Positions 36,888 to 44,447 of a stretch of DNA of 64,000 bases are shown here, piece by piece. Origin of the DNA: Verrucomicrobiales bacterium. Its GTDB lineage: Bacteria; Verrucomicrobiota; Verrucomicrobiia; Verrucomicrobiales; DEV007. The DNA is taken from positions 248,001-312,000 of the forward strand of contig PAAG01000053.1 of the NCBI GenBank assembly GCA_002698785.1, in the 5' to 3' direction. The notes under the pieces were generated by a model, which was not told where the DNA came from, made no database searches, and saw only the letters and a program-made list of their open reading frames with translations. Position 1 is the first letter of the stretch. Each line of letters opens with the position of its first letter. Position numbers and translations under genes: made by a program.

Positions 36888-36890
36888 ATC

Positions 36891-36920
36891 GCACCTCTCT
36901 CGAAAGGGAAAGGTGCGTTT
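36891..36920 (+). terminator. Terminator of the Ro gene
   Basis: CGCACCT / AGGTGCG stem with a 14-base loop, followed by TTTT. It lies directly after the TROVE stop. Confidence 0.7.
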
Positions 36921-37195
36921 TCACTCAACGGGCGGTGGCTCTGTCAGGGCCGCCGCCATTCAACGAGACCTGTTGCCAAAATTGTTTGCCGAAATCTTGA
37001 GAGTGGAATCGGGCCTGGCGAGGCGCTCGCGACAGAGTTGGGTTTCCCCAACGACGGAGTGAGGAACGAAGCCAGGCTTGATTTCAGTCCAAGGCTTAGA
37101 TTTCACATCCGAGCAAAGCGAGGCTGATTTTAAAGCCCAAAAAAATTCCATTTCGGTAAAGAATTTTGGCAATAGGTCGAATCCAATCATTCGAG
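36921..37195. other. 275-base gap after the Ro terminator
   Basis: I see no gene or recognisable RNA here. The stretch has several small GC-rich inverted segments but no clear promoter; the next frame opens at 37196 with only a weak GAG as ribosome site. Confidence 0.4.
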
Positions 37196-38035
37196 ATGAA
37201 TATCAACTCACTGGAAAAGCACTTTGCTCGAATGGGGGCACGCATCAAAACCGTGCGCCACGAACCGGTCCAGAGCCGGTGGGGCTGGAACAGCCGCGCA
37301 TTTACTGGAAACTTCTCCGTGGATGTTCGTCAGGACCGGCAGGGGGAGCATTTTGTTTTTAACGTCTCAACATTGGTGGAAGATCGCCTCGACTTGGAGA
37401 TCCTCCAGGTAGCACCGAAAGATCGTCACCTGCTCCTGCTGGTGAAGGATTTCGAAAATCTCCACAACCCTACGAAGGATCGCTTTCTCTGCGGTCACGA
37501 CGAGCGGGAGTGGTTTGTTGCTGCCGTGCCGGGAGCTGTTTCAACGGTTGTCTCGGCCATGGAATCTCTGAAGCCACCCAAGGTGCAAATGGTTCAGGGC
37601 CGCAAAGGTCTCAACCAGAAGCAGCGCAACAAGCGTCGAAACAAAGCGTTTCGCCGTCAGGGAGAGTGGTTCTTCGTTCCTGTGCCAAACGCAGACATCG
37701 ATGAATCTCTCATTCTGCACAACGAGCCGATTGCTCGATCCGGTGGAAAGCCGCATATGGTCGAGTTCCTGTATCGCCAGGGAGGACAAACTCTCTATGT
37801 CTCCTCGAATCGTCCCGACGGACTTTTCGAAAACGACTACAAGAAGCTAATCCTCAAAAAACCGAAGGCGAAAAACTGGAACTGGTCCACGCGTCGAATC
37901 AATCCTCGTGTCTATGCACGCGGCGAGGTCCGCCACCCGGATCACAAGACGATCACGCTACATGAATGGCACGAAGTTCTCATGAATCAAGAGAACCAGA
38001 GCCGCACCATGCAGCACGTCGCTTTCATTGATTGA
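37196..38035 (+). CDS. Unknown protein of the Ro/RNA-repair island
   Basis: I do not recognise this 279-residue protein. The start at 37196 (MNINSLEKHFARMGARIKTVRHEP) seems best; an in-frame ATG ten codons upstream is possible. It is soluble and basic in the middle (RKGLNQKQRNKRRNKAFRRQGEW), which suggests RNA binding. The flanking parts are beta-rich (HLLLLVKDFENLHNPTKDRFLCGHDEREWFVA; TITLHEWHEVLMN). Conserved-looking His and Trp are frequent, but no catalytic motif stands out. It lies between the TROVE and HNH genes and has its own hairpin after the stop, so an accessory role in the Ro system is plausible. Confidence 0.75.
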   Translation: MNINSLEKHFARMGARIKTVRHEPVQSRWGWNSRAFTGNFSVDVRQDRQGEHFVFNVSTLVEDRLDLEILQVAPKDRHLLLLVKDFENLHNPTKDRFLCGHDEREWFVAAVPGAVSTVVSAMESLKPPKVQMVQGRKGLNQKQRNKRRNKAFRRQGEWFFVPVPNADIDESLILHNEPIARSGGKPHMVEFLYRQGGQTLYVSSNRPDGLFENDYKKLILKKPKAKNWNWSTRRINPRVYARGEVRHPDHKTITLHEWHEVLMNQENQSRTMQHVAFID

Positions 38036-38056
38036 GAGGCGCCACTTCTATTAGCG

Positions 38057-38088
38057 CCGAGAGCCCGGAGAGATCTGGGCTCTCGGCG
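38057..38088 (+). terminator. Hairpin after the unknown island gene
   Basis: An 11-bp perfect stem, GCCGAGAGCCC / GGGCTCTCGGC. No T run follows, so it may be a processing or stability element rather than a terminator. Confidence 0.5.
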
Positions 38089-38349
38089 GACTCTTATCGG
38101 ATGGGACCGCAAGGTCTGGTCATTCACGAAGTACCGAGATTCGGTCTGAGTGGAATACCCTGAAGGAGGGATGCCGTTCCATCAATGGCACCATTTCATC
38201 CGAAATCGGGCAGGTTGGTTCGACGACGTCGTTGCTCGCCTGTTCCCCGCCTCATCCGCATGGAGTCAATGTAACCAAATCTTTGCCATAGCGTGCGCCA
38301 ATGGCAGGTCAAACCGGCGCACATTCTGAAAAGAAAAAGGAGGACACTG
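38089..38349. other. 260-base stretch with hairpins, no gene
   Basis: No coding frame is supported. TGGAA / TTCCA (about 38138-38182) and a 7-bp hairpin GTGCGCC / GGCGCAC (about 38300-38329) suggest further structured RNA. Near 38188 GGCACCATTTC resembles the 3' ends and spacers of the tRNA array. Confidence 0.4.
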
Positions 38350-38380
38350 CAGCCCGGTCGTTCAGTCGACCGGGCTGCAT
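38350..38380 (+). terminator. Strong hairpin before the HNH gene
   Basis: GCAGCCCGGTCG pairs with CGACCGGGCTGC (12 bp), followed by ATTTT. It ends whatever is transcribed upstream and isolates the HNH gene. Confidence 0.75.
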
Positions 38381-38436
38381 TTTCACATTTTTGAACCAAA
38401 TACAATTCTAACAATCCAATACCGGAGGTCATTCTC

Positions 38437-39027
38437 ATGAGCCAATCAATCCTACATCAAAACATCGTTCTGGTTCTGAACCGGAACTGGCAGGCGATTA
38501 ACACACGTACGCCTGCAGAGGCATTTTGCCAGATGGCGACCGATGTGGCTACGGCCCTCGACATCCAGGGGAAAGACTGGATGGTGCCGACGAAATGGGA
38601 TGACTGGCAGCAGCTTCCCGTTCGCGAAGGTGACGCCAGCATCGGAACGGCCAGCGGCCGTATCCGTGTGCCGACAGTCATCGTCGTTTCCAACTTCGCC
38701 CGCGTTCCCATGAAGCGTCCCAAGTTCAACTCCCGCAACCTGTGGGTGCGTGACGGTGGAAAATGCCAGTACACGGGTCGCGACCTCAAACCGGGAGAAG
38801 GGAATATCGACCATGTCGTGCCTCGCTCCCGCGGCGGAGCGACCACGTGGGACAACTGCGTTCTCGCAGCTTGTGATGTGAACTCTCGCAAAGCCGACCG
38901 GACTCCCGAAGAAGCCGGTCTGAAACTGCAGAAAGTTCCTTCCACCCCACGCGAACTGCCCGTAACGGCCCTTCTCCGGAATATCCACGGAATTCCGGAC
39001 TGGGACCCGTTCCTGGTGCAGAAATGA
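38437..39027 (+). CDS. HNH endonuclease family protein
   Basis: A 196-residue protein with a C-terminal HNH nuclease domain: WVRDGGKCQYTGRDLKPGEGNIDHVVPRSRGGATTWDNCVLAACDVNSRKADRT. I read GNIDHVVP as the first His, DN as the Asn and CVLAACDVNSRK as the last element, with an incomplete zinc knuckle (CQYTG). The N-terminal half (VLVLNRNWQAINTRTPAEAF) is typical of HNH proteins of this subgroup. Shine-Dalgarno GGAGG at 38424-38428 supports the start. HNH proteins recur in RNA-repair loci; the target here (RNA or DNA) is unknown. Confidence 0.85.
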   Translation: MSQSILHQNIVLVLNRNWQAINTRTPAEAFCQMATDVATALDIQGKDWMVPTKWDDWQQLPVREGDASIGTASGRIRVPTVIVVSNFARVPMKRPKFNSRNLWVRDGGKCQYTGRDLKPGEGNIDHVVPRSRGGATTWDNCVLAACDVNSRKADRTPEEAGLKLQKVPSTPRELPVTALLRNIHGIPDWDPFLVQK

Positions 39028-39030
39028 ATC

Positions 39031-39107
39031 AAGTAATCAGTGATCGGTAACCGGCGGCCAGTACCCCGGTTACTGACTCACTGATTACAGATTACCGATC
39101 ACTTTCT
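39031..39107. repeat. Dispersed palindromic repeat, family 1
   Basis: AGTAATCAGTGATCGGTAAC and CACTGATTACAGATTACCG form the arms. Third copy of the family also seen at 29091 and 30042. Confidence 0.6.
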
Positions 39108-39153
39108 TGATCGTGCGGTCTCGAAGGGCATCCCATAGAGATTCCGCCCATAG

Positions 39154-39237
39154 GTCAAAAAACTAGCTCAATAGGATAGAGCGTCAGACTGATAATCTGA
39201 AGGTTGCTGGTTCAAATCCGGCATTTCCGTTTTGGCA
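39154..39237 (+). tRNA. tRNA-Ile(GAT)-like with displaced acceptor strands
   Basis: D arm GCTC-AATAGGATA-GAGC, anticodon GAT at 39191-39193 (stem TCAGA / TCTGA) and T arm GCTGG-TTCAAAT-CCGGC are canonical. The expected acceptor does not pair. Instead GTCAAAA / TTTTGGC pairs further out, leaving unpaired AAC and ATTTCCG. Probably a degenerate or insertion-bearing copy. Confidence 0.5.
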
Positions 39238-39487
39238 GAAAACCAAACCGACCATGTAAACCGACCTCCCTCGTGTCAGCCTCATCTGCGGATGCGGCAG
39301 CCATCGACGAACTTTGCGAAGGCGATCCCTCCCTGACGACCGAAGTTGCGCTTCGGCGCCACTTTGCTCGCCATTGAAATCGTCCTCCCGTTCCGAAATG
39401 GTGATGCGAAGGAGCGAGGCAAATTACGATAAAGAACGAACACCGCTTCCTCTTGGTTTGAGGTTATTTCCTAACCAACCAAGAAAC
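39238..39487. other. 250-base gap before the slipin gene
   Basis: I see no supported gene. CGAAG / CTTCG and CGCTTCGGCG-like short hairpins occur. No clear promoter is seen. Confidence 0.4.
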
Positions 39488-40264
39488 ATGAACGAAATCC
39501 TCCTGACCATCGCAGCCCTTGTGGTAGTGATCATCGTAGTATCCACCGTGGTGCGTTTTGTGAAAGATCACATCACCACGCACACCGTTTGGGATTACCA
39601 GACCGGTCTGCACTACCGCTACGGTCGCTTCATCGAAAACCTCGAAGCGGGTCGTCACCGGTTCTGGGGAGCAGGTCACTCCGTGATCGTTCTCGACAAT
39701 CGCATCGCCGAACTCGTCGTGCAGGGGCAGGAACTGATCACCGCCGACAGCGCTACGGTGAAACTCACCGCGGTGGCTCAGTGGAAAATCGCCGACCCAA
39801 AGTACTACACCGACGCGAGCGATAACCCTAACCAGGCTCTCTACACTCGCGTGCAGCTAGCGCTGCGAAAAGTAGTGACCGGTCTCGAACTCGACGAAGT
39901 CATGGAGCAGAAAGCCGCATTCGGTGAGACACTGCTTGGCCTCGTTAAGGAAAGCGCTCGGGTCGAACTCGGTATCGAAGTGCTGACCGTCGAAATTCGC
40001 GATGTCATGCTCGCTGGTGAAGTGAAAAACGCATTCTCCAGTGTTCTTCTTGCGAAAAAAGAAGCCCAGGCCAAACAGGAAAGAGCACGCGGTGAGGCCG
40101 CTGCGCTACGCACCATGGCCAACGCAGCACGAGCATTCGAGAACAATCCCGAACTCTTCCGTCTCCGATACCTGGAGACCCTCAAAGAGGCAAGTGCCGG
40201 CTACGGTAACCAACTCATCATCGGTGTCCCTGACGAACTCATGGCATTGGTGAAAAAAGAATAA
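39488..40264 (+). CDS. Slipin / band 7 (SPFH) membrane protein
   Basis: A 258-residue slipin. The start at 39488 (MNEILLTIAALVVVIIVVSTV) gives a single N-terminal membrane anchor; the longer upstream frame lacks family sequence. The SPFH domain follows (about 30-190; QTGLHYRYGRFIENLEAGRH, QELITADSATVKLTAVAQWKIADP, ALYTRVQLALRKVV). The C-terminal helix EAQAKQERARGEAAALRTMANAARAFENNPELFRLRYLE is typical. Slipins occur in RtcB/Ro RNA-repair operons, so this is consistent with the island. Codon use is strongly biased, as in the Ro gene. Confidence 0.9.
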   Translation: MNEILLTIAALVVVIIVVSTVVRFVKDHITTHTVWDYQTGLHYRYGRFIENLEAGRHRFWGAGHSVIVLDNRIAELVVQGQELITADSATVKLTAVAQWKIADPKYYTDASDNPNQALYTRVQLALRKVVTGLELDEVMEQKAAFGETLLGLVKESARVELGIEVLTVEIRDVMLAGEVKNAFSSVLLAKKEAQAKQERARGEAAALRTMANAARAFENNPELFRLRYLETLKEASAGYGNQLIIGVPDELMALVKKE

Positions 40265-40273
40265 CAAATCTCA

Positions 40274-40301
40274 TGCGACCGGACCAGAAATGGTCCGGTC
40301 G
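40274..40301 (+). terminator. Terminator of the slipin gene
   Basis: GCGACCGGACCA pairs with TGGTCCGGTCGC (12 bp) around a GAAA loop, followed by TTTCCCTTT. Confidence 0.8.
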
Positions 40302-40356
40302 CTTTCCCTTTACCTAAGAACGAACACCAGAAGGAAAAACCAAAACACCGAACCAG

Positions 40357-41175
40357 ATGATCCCAAAACGCGACATTTCCGAACTTCGCCGACGCGAACG
40401 CCGTCGGCGGAAAGACCGGGAAGATCGAGAGCTGAGAAAGATGGCCGAAGAGTCCCGTCGTCTAGGTCACGCTCGTTTCACCGCCGACCTGGTTCCCTTG
40501 GAAAAACCCTATCAGCGTGGCTGGGTCCGTTTCTTCAAACTCACCGATCGAGCCGCCCGCCGCCCCGATGCGGAACTACTCGAAGAACTCCTGACCTATG
40601 TGAACAACGTCCAGTACTGCCGGAAGCGACTGTTTCTTGAGTGGAACGCGGAGAAAAAGAAGCAGGTTCCAGGCAGGCATCTCCCGAAGCAGTTGCGAGC
40701 AGATCGAATCGCCTCGTTGAAGATTCCCGAAAGACTCTACAAATACTTCGTTTACAAAGGAGGCTACAAACGGCTCGATGGAGACTATCTGCGTTTTCTT
40801 CTTGAGCGGAGTCGGCTCTCGATGTTCGAGGTAGATTGCACTCACCTTTTCCGAACTGTGGTTGCTCCTCACATTGTCACCCACCAGCGCAAGGAACTCC
40901 CCGAGGTTCGACAGCGCGAAGACGAGATCGACGCCTGGATGGAAGCCAACAACGGATGGAAGCGACACACTCGTCTGAACGGTCACCGAGTCCGAAAATG
41001 TAAAGACGGCCGCAAGCATCTACGGAAAAATGAAGCAAAACGGCAAATGAGAGATGCCTTTCTCGAATTCAACGATCGATGTAGATCGAAACCCAAATCC
41101 ACCGAAACCAAAGAAGGCACGATCAACATCGTGCCTTTTGATTTTTATCGTCTAGTATCCCGACAAGCAGCATGA
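40357..41175 (+). CDS. Unknown highly basic protein of the island
   Basis: I do not recognise this 272-residue protein. The N-terminus is an Arg/Glu-rich helix (DISELRRRERRRRKDREDREL), and the rest is rich in Lys, Arg and aromatic residues (LYKYFVYKGGYKRLDGDYLRFLLERSRLS; HTRLNGHRVRKCKDGRKHLRK), as expected for a nucleic-acid-binding protein. No catalytic motif is evident. Its 3' part contains a 10-bp hairpin at 41113-41136 followed by a T-rich stretch. The stop overlaps the next gene start by 4 bases (ATGA), so it is probably co-translated with the RlaP-type protein. Confidence 0.7.
   Translation: MIPKRDISELRRRERRRRKDREDRELRKMAEESRRLGHARFTADLVPLEKPYQRGWVRFFKLTDRAARRPDAELLEELLTYVNNVQYCRKRLFLEWNAEKKKQVPGRHLPKQLRADRIASLKIPERLYKYFVYKGGYKRLDGDYLRFLLERSRLSMFEVDCTHLFRTVVAPHIVTHQRKELPEVRQREDEIDAWMEANNGWKRHTRLNGHRVRKCKDGRKHLRKNEAKRQMRDAFLEFNDRCRSKPKSTETKEGTINIVPFDFYRLVSRQAA
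41113..41142 (+). terminator. Hairpin within the 3' end of the basic-protein gene
   Basis: AAGGCACGAT and ATCGTGCCTT form a 10-bp stem with loop CAAC, followed by TTGATTTTTA. It lies inside the coding region and ahead of the RlaP genes, so it may attenuate their transcription. Confidence 0.5.
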
Positions 41176-41930
41176 AAGAGCGAATTCAACAACGTCTCCG
41201 CGAAGTCGAAGCCGAGCACGGGTTTCGCATTCTCTACGCCTGCGAATCAGGGAGCCGAGCATGGGGCTTTGCGTCGGAGGACAGCGACTACGACATCCGT
41301 GTTCTCTACGCATGGCCGCAGGAGGAGTATCTCAAGGTTTTCGAACCAGAGGCAATGTTCGACTACGGCGTCGACGAAGAAACACTCGATCTTACCGGTT
41401 GGGATATTCGAAAGGCTCTACCCTTGTTTTGGAAAGCCAACGGATCTCTGATGGAGTGGCTCTTCTCTCCTGTTGTCTATTTTGAGGATGTGCAAGTCAT
41501 GTCCGAATGGCGATCTCTCGTCCCTGAATTCTTTGTCCCGAAAAGGTCTGCCGCGCACTACCTTGGATTGTCGCGCAAGATATGGGGTGGGATCGAGAAT
41601 GCGGAAGCAGCGACGGCGAAAAAATACCTCTACGTGTTACGCGCCCTGCTAGCCTCCCGACATATCGTCGAGAGATCCGAACGCATTCCCGTCCTTTTCG
41701 ACGAACTCCGTAAAGCGGTGGAAATCTCAACAGAAGTAGCGGAAGCAATCGATTCTATGATTGCCGAAAAATCCGGCGGAAATGAAAGCGACCGGATTGA
41801 AAGGGTGCAATGCCTCGATGAATTCATTGTTTCAGAACAGGAAAGGCTCGACCCCTTGATCGGAGAATTATCTTCGGAGCAGGGCTCCGTGGAAACGCTG
41901 AACCAATTCTTTCGAAAAGTGATTGAATGA
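41172..41930 (+). CDS. RlaP-type nucleotidyltransferase (RNA-repair associated), copy 1
   Basis: A 252-residue DNA polymerase beta-superfamily nucleotidyltransferase of the RlaP/YcgL group (PF10127), a family named for its link to RNA repair. The catalytic core is CESGSRAWGFASEDSDYDIRVLY (GSR-x-WG and DSDYD, two metal-binding Asp) within residues 22-45, followed by the helical region VVYFEDVQVMSEW and KRSAAHYLGLSRK. The exact reaction is unproven; a role in modifying RNA ends is usually proposed. ATGA overlaps join it to the basic-protein gene before and to a second RlaP gene after. Confidence 0.85.
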   Translation: MKERIQQRLREVEAEHGFRILYACESGSRAWGFASEDSDYDIRVLYAWPQEEYLKVFEPEAMFDYGVDEETLDLTGWDIRKALPLFWKANGSLMEWLFSPVVYFEDVQVMSEWRSLVPEFFVPKRSAAHYLGLSRKIWGGIENAEAATAKKYLYVLRALLASRHIVERSERIPVLFDELRKAVEISTEVAEAIDSMIAEKSGGNESDRIERVQCLDEFIVSEQERLDPLIGELSSEQGSVETLNQFFRKVIE

Positions 41931-42997
41931 CCTCACTGACACTCGCCGAAGCCCGATCGGAAGAATGCCTCCTCTTTGAGTGCATCACGGGTAGCCGTGC
42001 CTATGGGACGAACACCCCCGAGTCGGACACCGACTTGCGGGGCGTCTTCGTGATGCCACGCCGGCAATTCTACGGAACGGGTCGGATCGAACAGGTCAGT
42101 GACGAAACAAATGACGAAACCTATTACGAAATCGGGCGCTTCATCGAGTTGCTGAAAAAGAACAATCCGAACATCCTCGAGATCCTCTATTCCGAATCGG
42201 ACATGGTCCGTTTCCGCCATCCATTGATGGATCTCATAAAGCCGGAATGGGTCTTATCGAAGCTCTGCGAGTCCTCCTTCGCTGGATATGCCATGACACA
42301 GGTTCGCAAAGCGCGTGGGCTGAATAAAAAGATCGTCAATCCGATGGAGGGCCCGAGAAAGTCAGTGTTAGAGTTCTGCTACGTCGTGGAAGGGCAAGGA
42401 GCAACCCCACTGCAAGATTGGCTTGAGACGATGGGACTTTCACAAGAGCAATGTGGTCTTGTGAAGATTACTCATGCTCGAGATCTCTACGGCATCTACA
42501 TCGCAAAAGGCGAACTCGAATACCGAGGTGTGATCCGAAACGAAGAATCCACGGAACTCAATCTCAGCAGCATTCCAAAAGGGGAACGCCCTGTTGGGTG
42601 GATGAACTTCAACAAGGACGGCTTCAAAAAATATTGCAAAGAATATCGAGAGTACCAGGCGTGGTTGAAGGAAAGAAACGAATCTCGCTTTGCCACCAAC
42701 GTCGAGCACGGAAAGAACTACGATTCCAAGAACCTTATGCACACCTTCCGACTTCTTGATATGGCGGAGGAAATTGCAAAAGAGGCAAGGATCACCGTTC
42801 GTCGTCCAAACCGCGACTTTCTCATGAAGATTCGGGCAGGAGACTTCACCTATGATGATTTGATCGCTCAAGCAGAAGAAAAGATCGAAGCGATCAAAAA
42901 AGCTTTCGCCGAAAGCACACTCCCAGAAGAACCTGATTCGGAAGCATTAGAGAATGCACTGATCGAAATCCGGAATAATTGGTATACCCCACTATGA
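41927..42997 (+). CDS. RlaP-type nucleotidyltransferase, copy 2
   Basis: A 356-residue paralogue of the preceding gene. The core is CITGSRAYGTNTPESDTDLRGVFV, with GSRAYG and DTD metal residues, and VMPRRQFYGTGR. The middle has KLCESSFAGYAMTQVRKARGLNKK, typical of this family, and the C-terminus is longer (MHTFRLLDMAEEIAKEARITV). Two non-identical RlaP proteins in tandem may act on different RNAs or ends. It overlaps copy 1 by 4 bases and the threonine aldolase start by 4 bases. Confidence 0.85.
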   Translation: MTSLTLAEARSEECLLFECITGSRAYGTNTPESDTDLRGVFVMPRRQFYGTGRIEQVSDETNDETYYEIGRFIELLKKNNPNILEILYSESDMVRFRHPLMDLIKPEWVLSKLCESSFAGYAMTQVRKARGLNKKIVNPMEGPRKSVLEFCYVVEGQGATPLQDWLETMGLSQEQCGLVKITHARDLYGIYIAKGELEYRGVIRNEESTELNLSSIPKGERPVGWMNFNKDGFKKYCKEYREYQAWLKERNESRFATNVEHGKNYDSKNLMHTFRLLDMAEEIAKEARITVRRPNRDFLMKIRAGDFTYDDLIAQAEEKIEAIKKAFAESTLPEEPDSEALENALIEIRNNWYTPL

Positions 42998-44001
42998 TCG
43001 ACCTCCGCTCCGACACCGTCACTCGCCCCACTCCCGCCATGCGCAATGCCATGGCAGAAGCCGAAGTCGGCGACGACGTATTCGACGGCGACCCGACCGT
43101 CGTCCGACTCGAACAGCACGCTGCCGAACGTTTCGGAAAAGAGGCCGCCCTTTTCGCACCCAGCTCCACCCAGAGCAATCTCATCGCCTTGCTCACACAT
43201 TGCGGACGAGGCGACGAGTACATAGTCGGGCAGGAAGCTCACAACTACCTTTTCGAAGGCGGCGGCGGAGCAGCCCTCGGCGGTCTCCAGCCCCAGCCCA
43301 TTCACCAGGAAGACGACGGCACCCTCGACTTTGGAAAAGTCGCCTCACTCATCAAGCCCGACGATTTCCACTTCGCCCGCACCCGCCTGCTTTCCCTCGA
43401 AAACACCACTTGGGGAAAAGTCCTTCCTGCGTCCTATCTGCCCAAGGCAAAAGCACTCGCAGATGCACATGGCCTCAGCCTTCACCTCGACGGAGCCCGC
43501 ATCTTCAATGCCTCCGTCGCTTCCGACGCCGAAGTGAAAACCCTCACCTCCGAAGCCGACTCCATATCGGTCTGCCTCTCGAAAGGCCTTGGTGCACCAG
43601 TCGGCTCGCTTCTCATCGGAAGCGCCGATTTCATTAGAGAAGGAAAACGCTGGCGCAAAATGCTCGGCGGGGGAATGCGACAGTCCGGCATCATCGCCGC
43701 AGCGGGACTCTACGCCTTGGAAAACCACGTCGAACGCCTCGCCGAAGACCACGAAAATGCCCACAGCCTCGCAGACGGGCTAAAGCAGATCTTCGACTGG
43801 GAAATCGAACCCGTTCAGACCAACATGGTGTTCGTTTCCGTCCCGCCGCAGAAAATGCAGGACCTCGTCTCCCATTGTAAGCAGAACGGGCTCTTGGTAG
43901 GAGGCTATTCTCCGGAAAAGATCCGCTTGGTCACCCACCTCGACATCTCCGCCGAAGATATCGAAACTGTCTTGGGTGTTTTCCAAAGCTTTGACACCTA
44001 G
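42994..44001 (+). CDS. ltaE: Low-specificity L-threonine aldolase
   Basis: A PLP enzyme splitting threonine/allo-threonine to glycine and acetaldehyde. I start at 42994 (MIDLRSDTVTRPTPAMRNAM), giving 335 residues. Motifs are GDDVFDGDPTV, ENTTWGKVLPASYL, HLDGARIFNAS and the PLP-lysine region SVCLSKGLGAPVGSLLIGS. Codons end in C far more often than in neighbouring genes, so it may have a different origin. The 4-base overlap with the RlaP gene is probably incidental to the island's function. Confidence 0.92.
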   Translation: MIDLRSDTVTRPTPAMRNAMAEAEVGDDVFDGDPTVVRLEQHAAERFGKEAALFAPSSTQSNLIALLTHCGRGDEYIVGQEAHNYLFEGGGGAALGGLQPQPIHQEDDGTLDFGKVASLIKPDDFHFARTRLLSLENTTWGKVLPASYLPKAKALADAHGLSLHLDGARIFNASVASDAEVKTLTSEADSISVCLSKGLGAPVGSLLIGSADFIREGKRWRKMLGGGMRQSGIIAAAGLYALENHVERLAEDHENAHSLADGLKQIFDWEIEPVQTNMVFVSVPPQKMQDLVSHCKQNGLLVGGYSPEKIRLVTHLDISAEDIETVLGVFQSFDT

Positions 44002-44026
44002 GTTGATAACTGATTGTGGTTTTTCT

Positions 44027-44272
44027 ATGGAATTCGACGAAGAGAAAAGAAAGAATCGAAACCACTGGGTGGTGGGGAAGTTCGAGTCTCTCGATGATAT
44101 GAGAAAACAACATGTCACCAATTGGCAGGCCGTTTCAGGAGCCGAGAGGAGAAGGGCGGCATGGGAGTTGGCGGTTCACTACTGGGTTGTCGAAGAAGGA
44201 AGACCGGAAGAAGACCTCCAACTTCAAAAGGATGTCGGAAGTGCTCGGTCAGGATGGTCCAAACAAACATAA
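44027..44272 (+). CDS. Small hypothetical protein
   Basis: An 81-residue acidic/basic helical protein (MEFDEEKRKNRNHWVVGKFE; AAWELAVHYWVVEEGRPEED). I start at 44027 because the longer frame overlaps ltaE. The AWELAVHYW-like segment suggests a conserved small helical protein, but I cannot name a family. Confidence 0.55.
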   Translation: MEFDEEKRKNRNHWVVGKFESLDDMRKQHVTNWQAVSGAERRRAAWELAVHYWVVEEGRPEEDLQLQKDVGSARSGWSKQT

Positions 44273-44447
44273 GTCTCCAAGGAGAGAGGTCTTCGCGTTG
44301 GTCACCGGTCCAACCCTCGGCGGAGATGCGAGAAGCAGAGTGCGAGCGATTTCCTAAAACTCCCTCCATCGCGGCATCGACATTTTCCGCGTCCATGTTC
44401 AAAATGACCCGGATTCGAATCTCACGATTCGATGACATTTACCCACT

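Noticed and set aside
27800-43000. Prophage or integrative element carrying the tRNA array
   Set aside because: No integrase, transposase, replication or structural phage genes and no flanking direct repeat at a tRNA were seen. The flanks are ordinary chromosomal genes.
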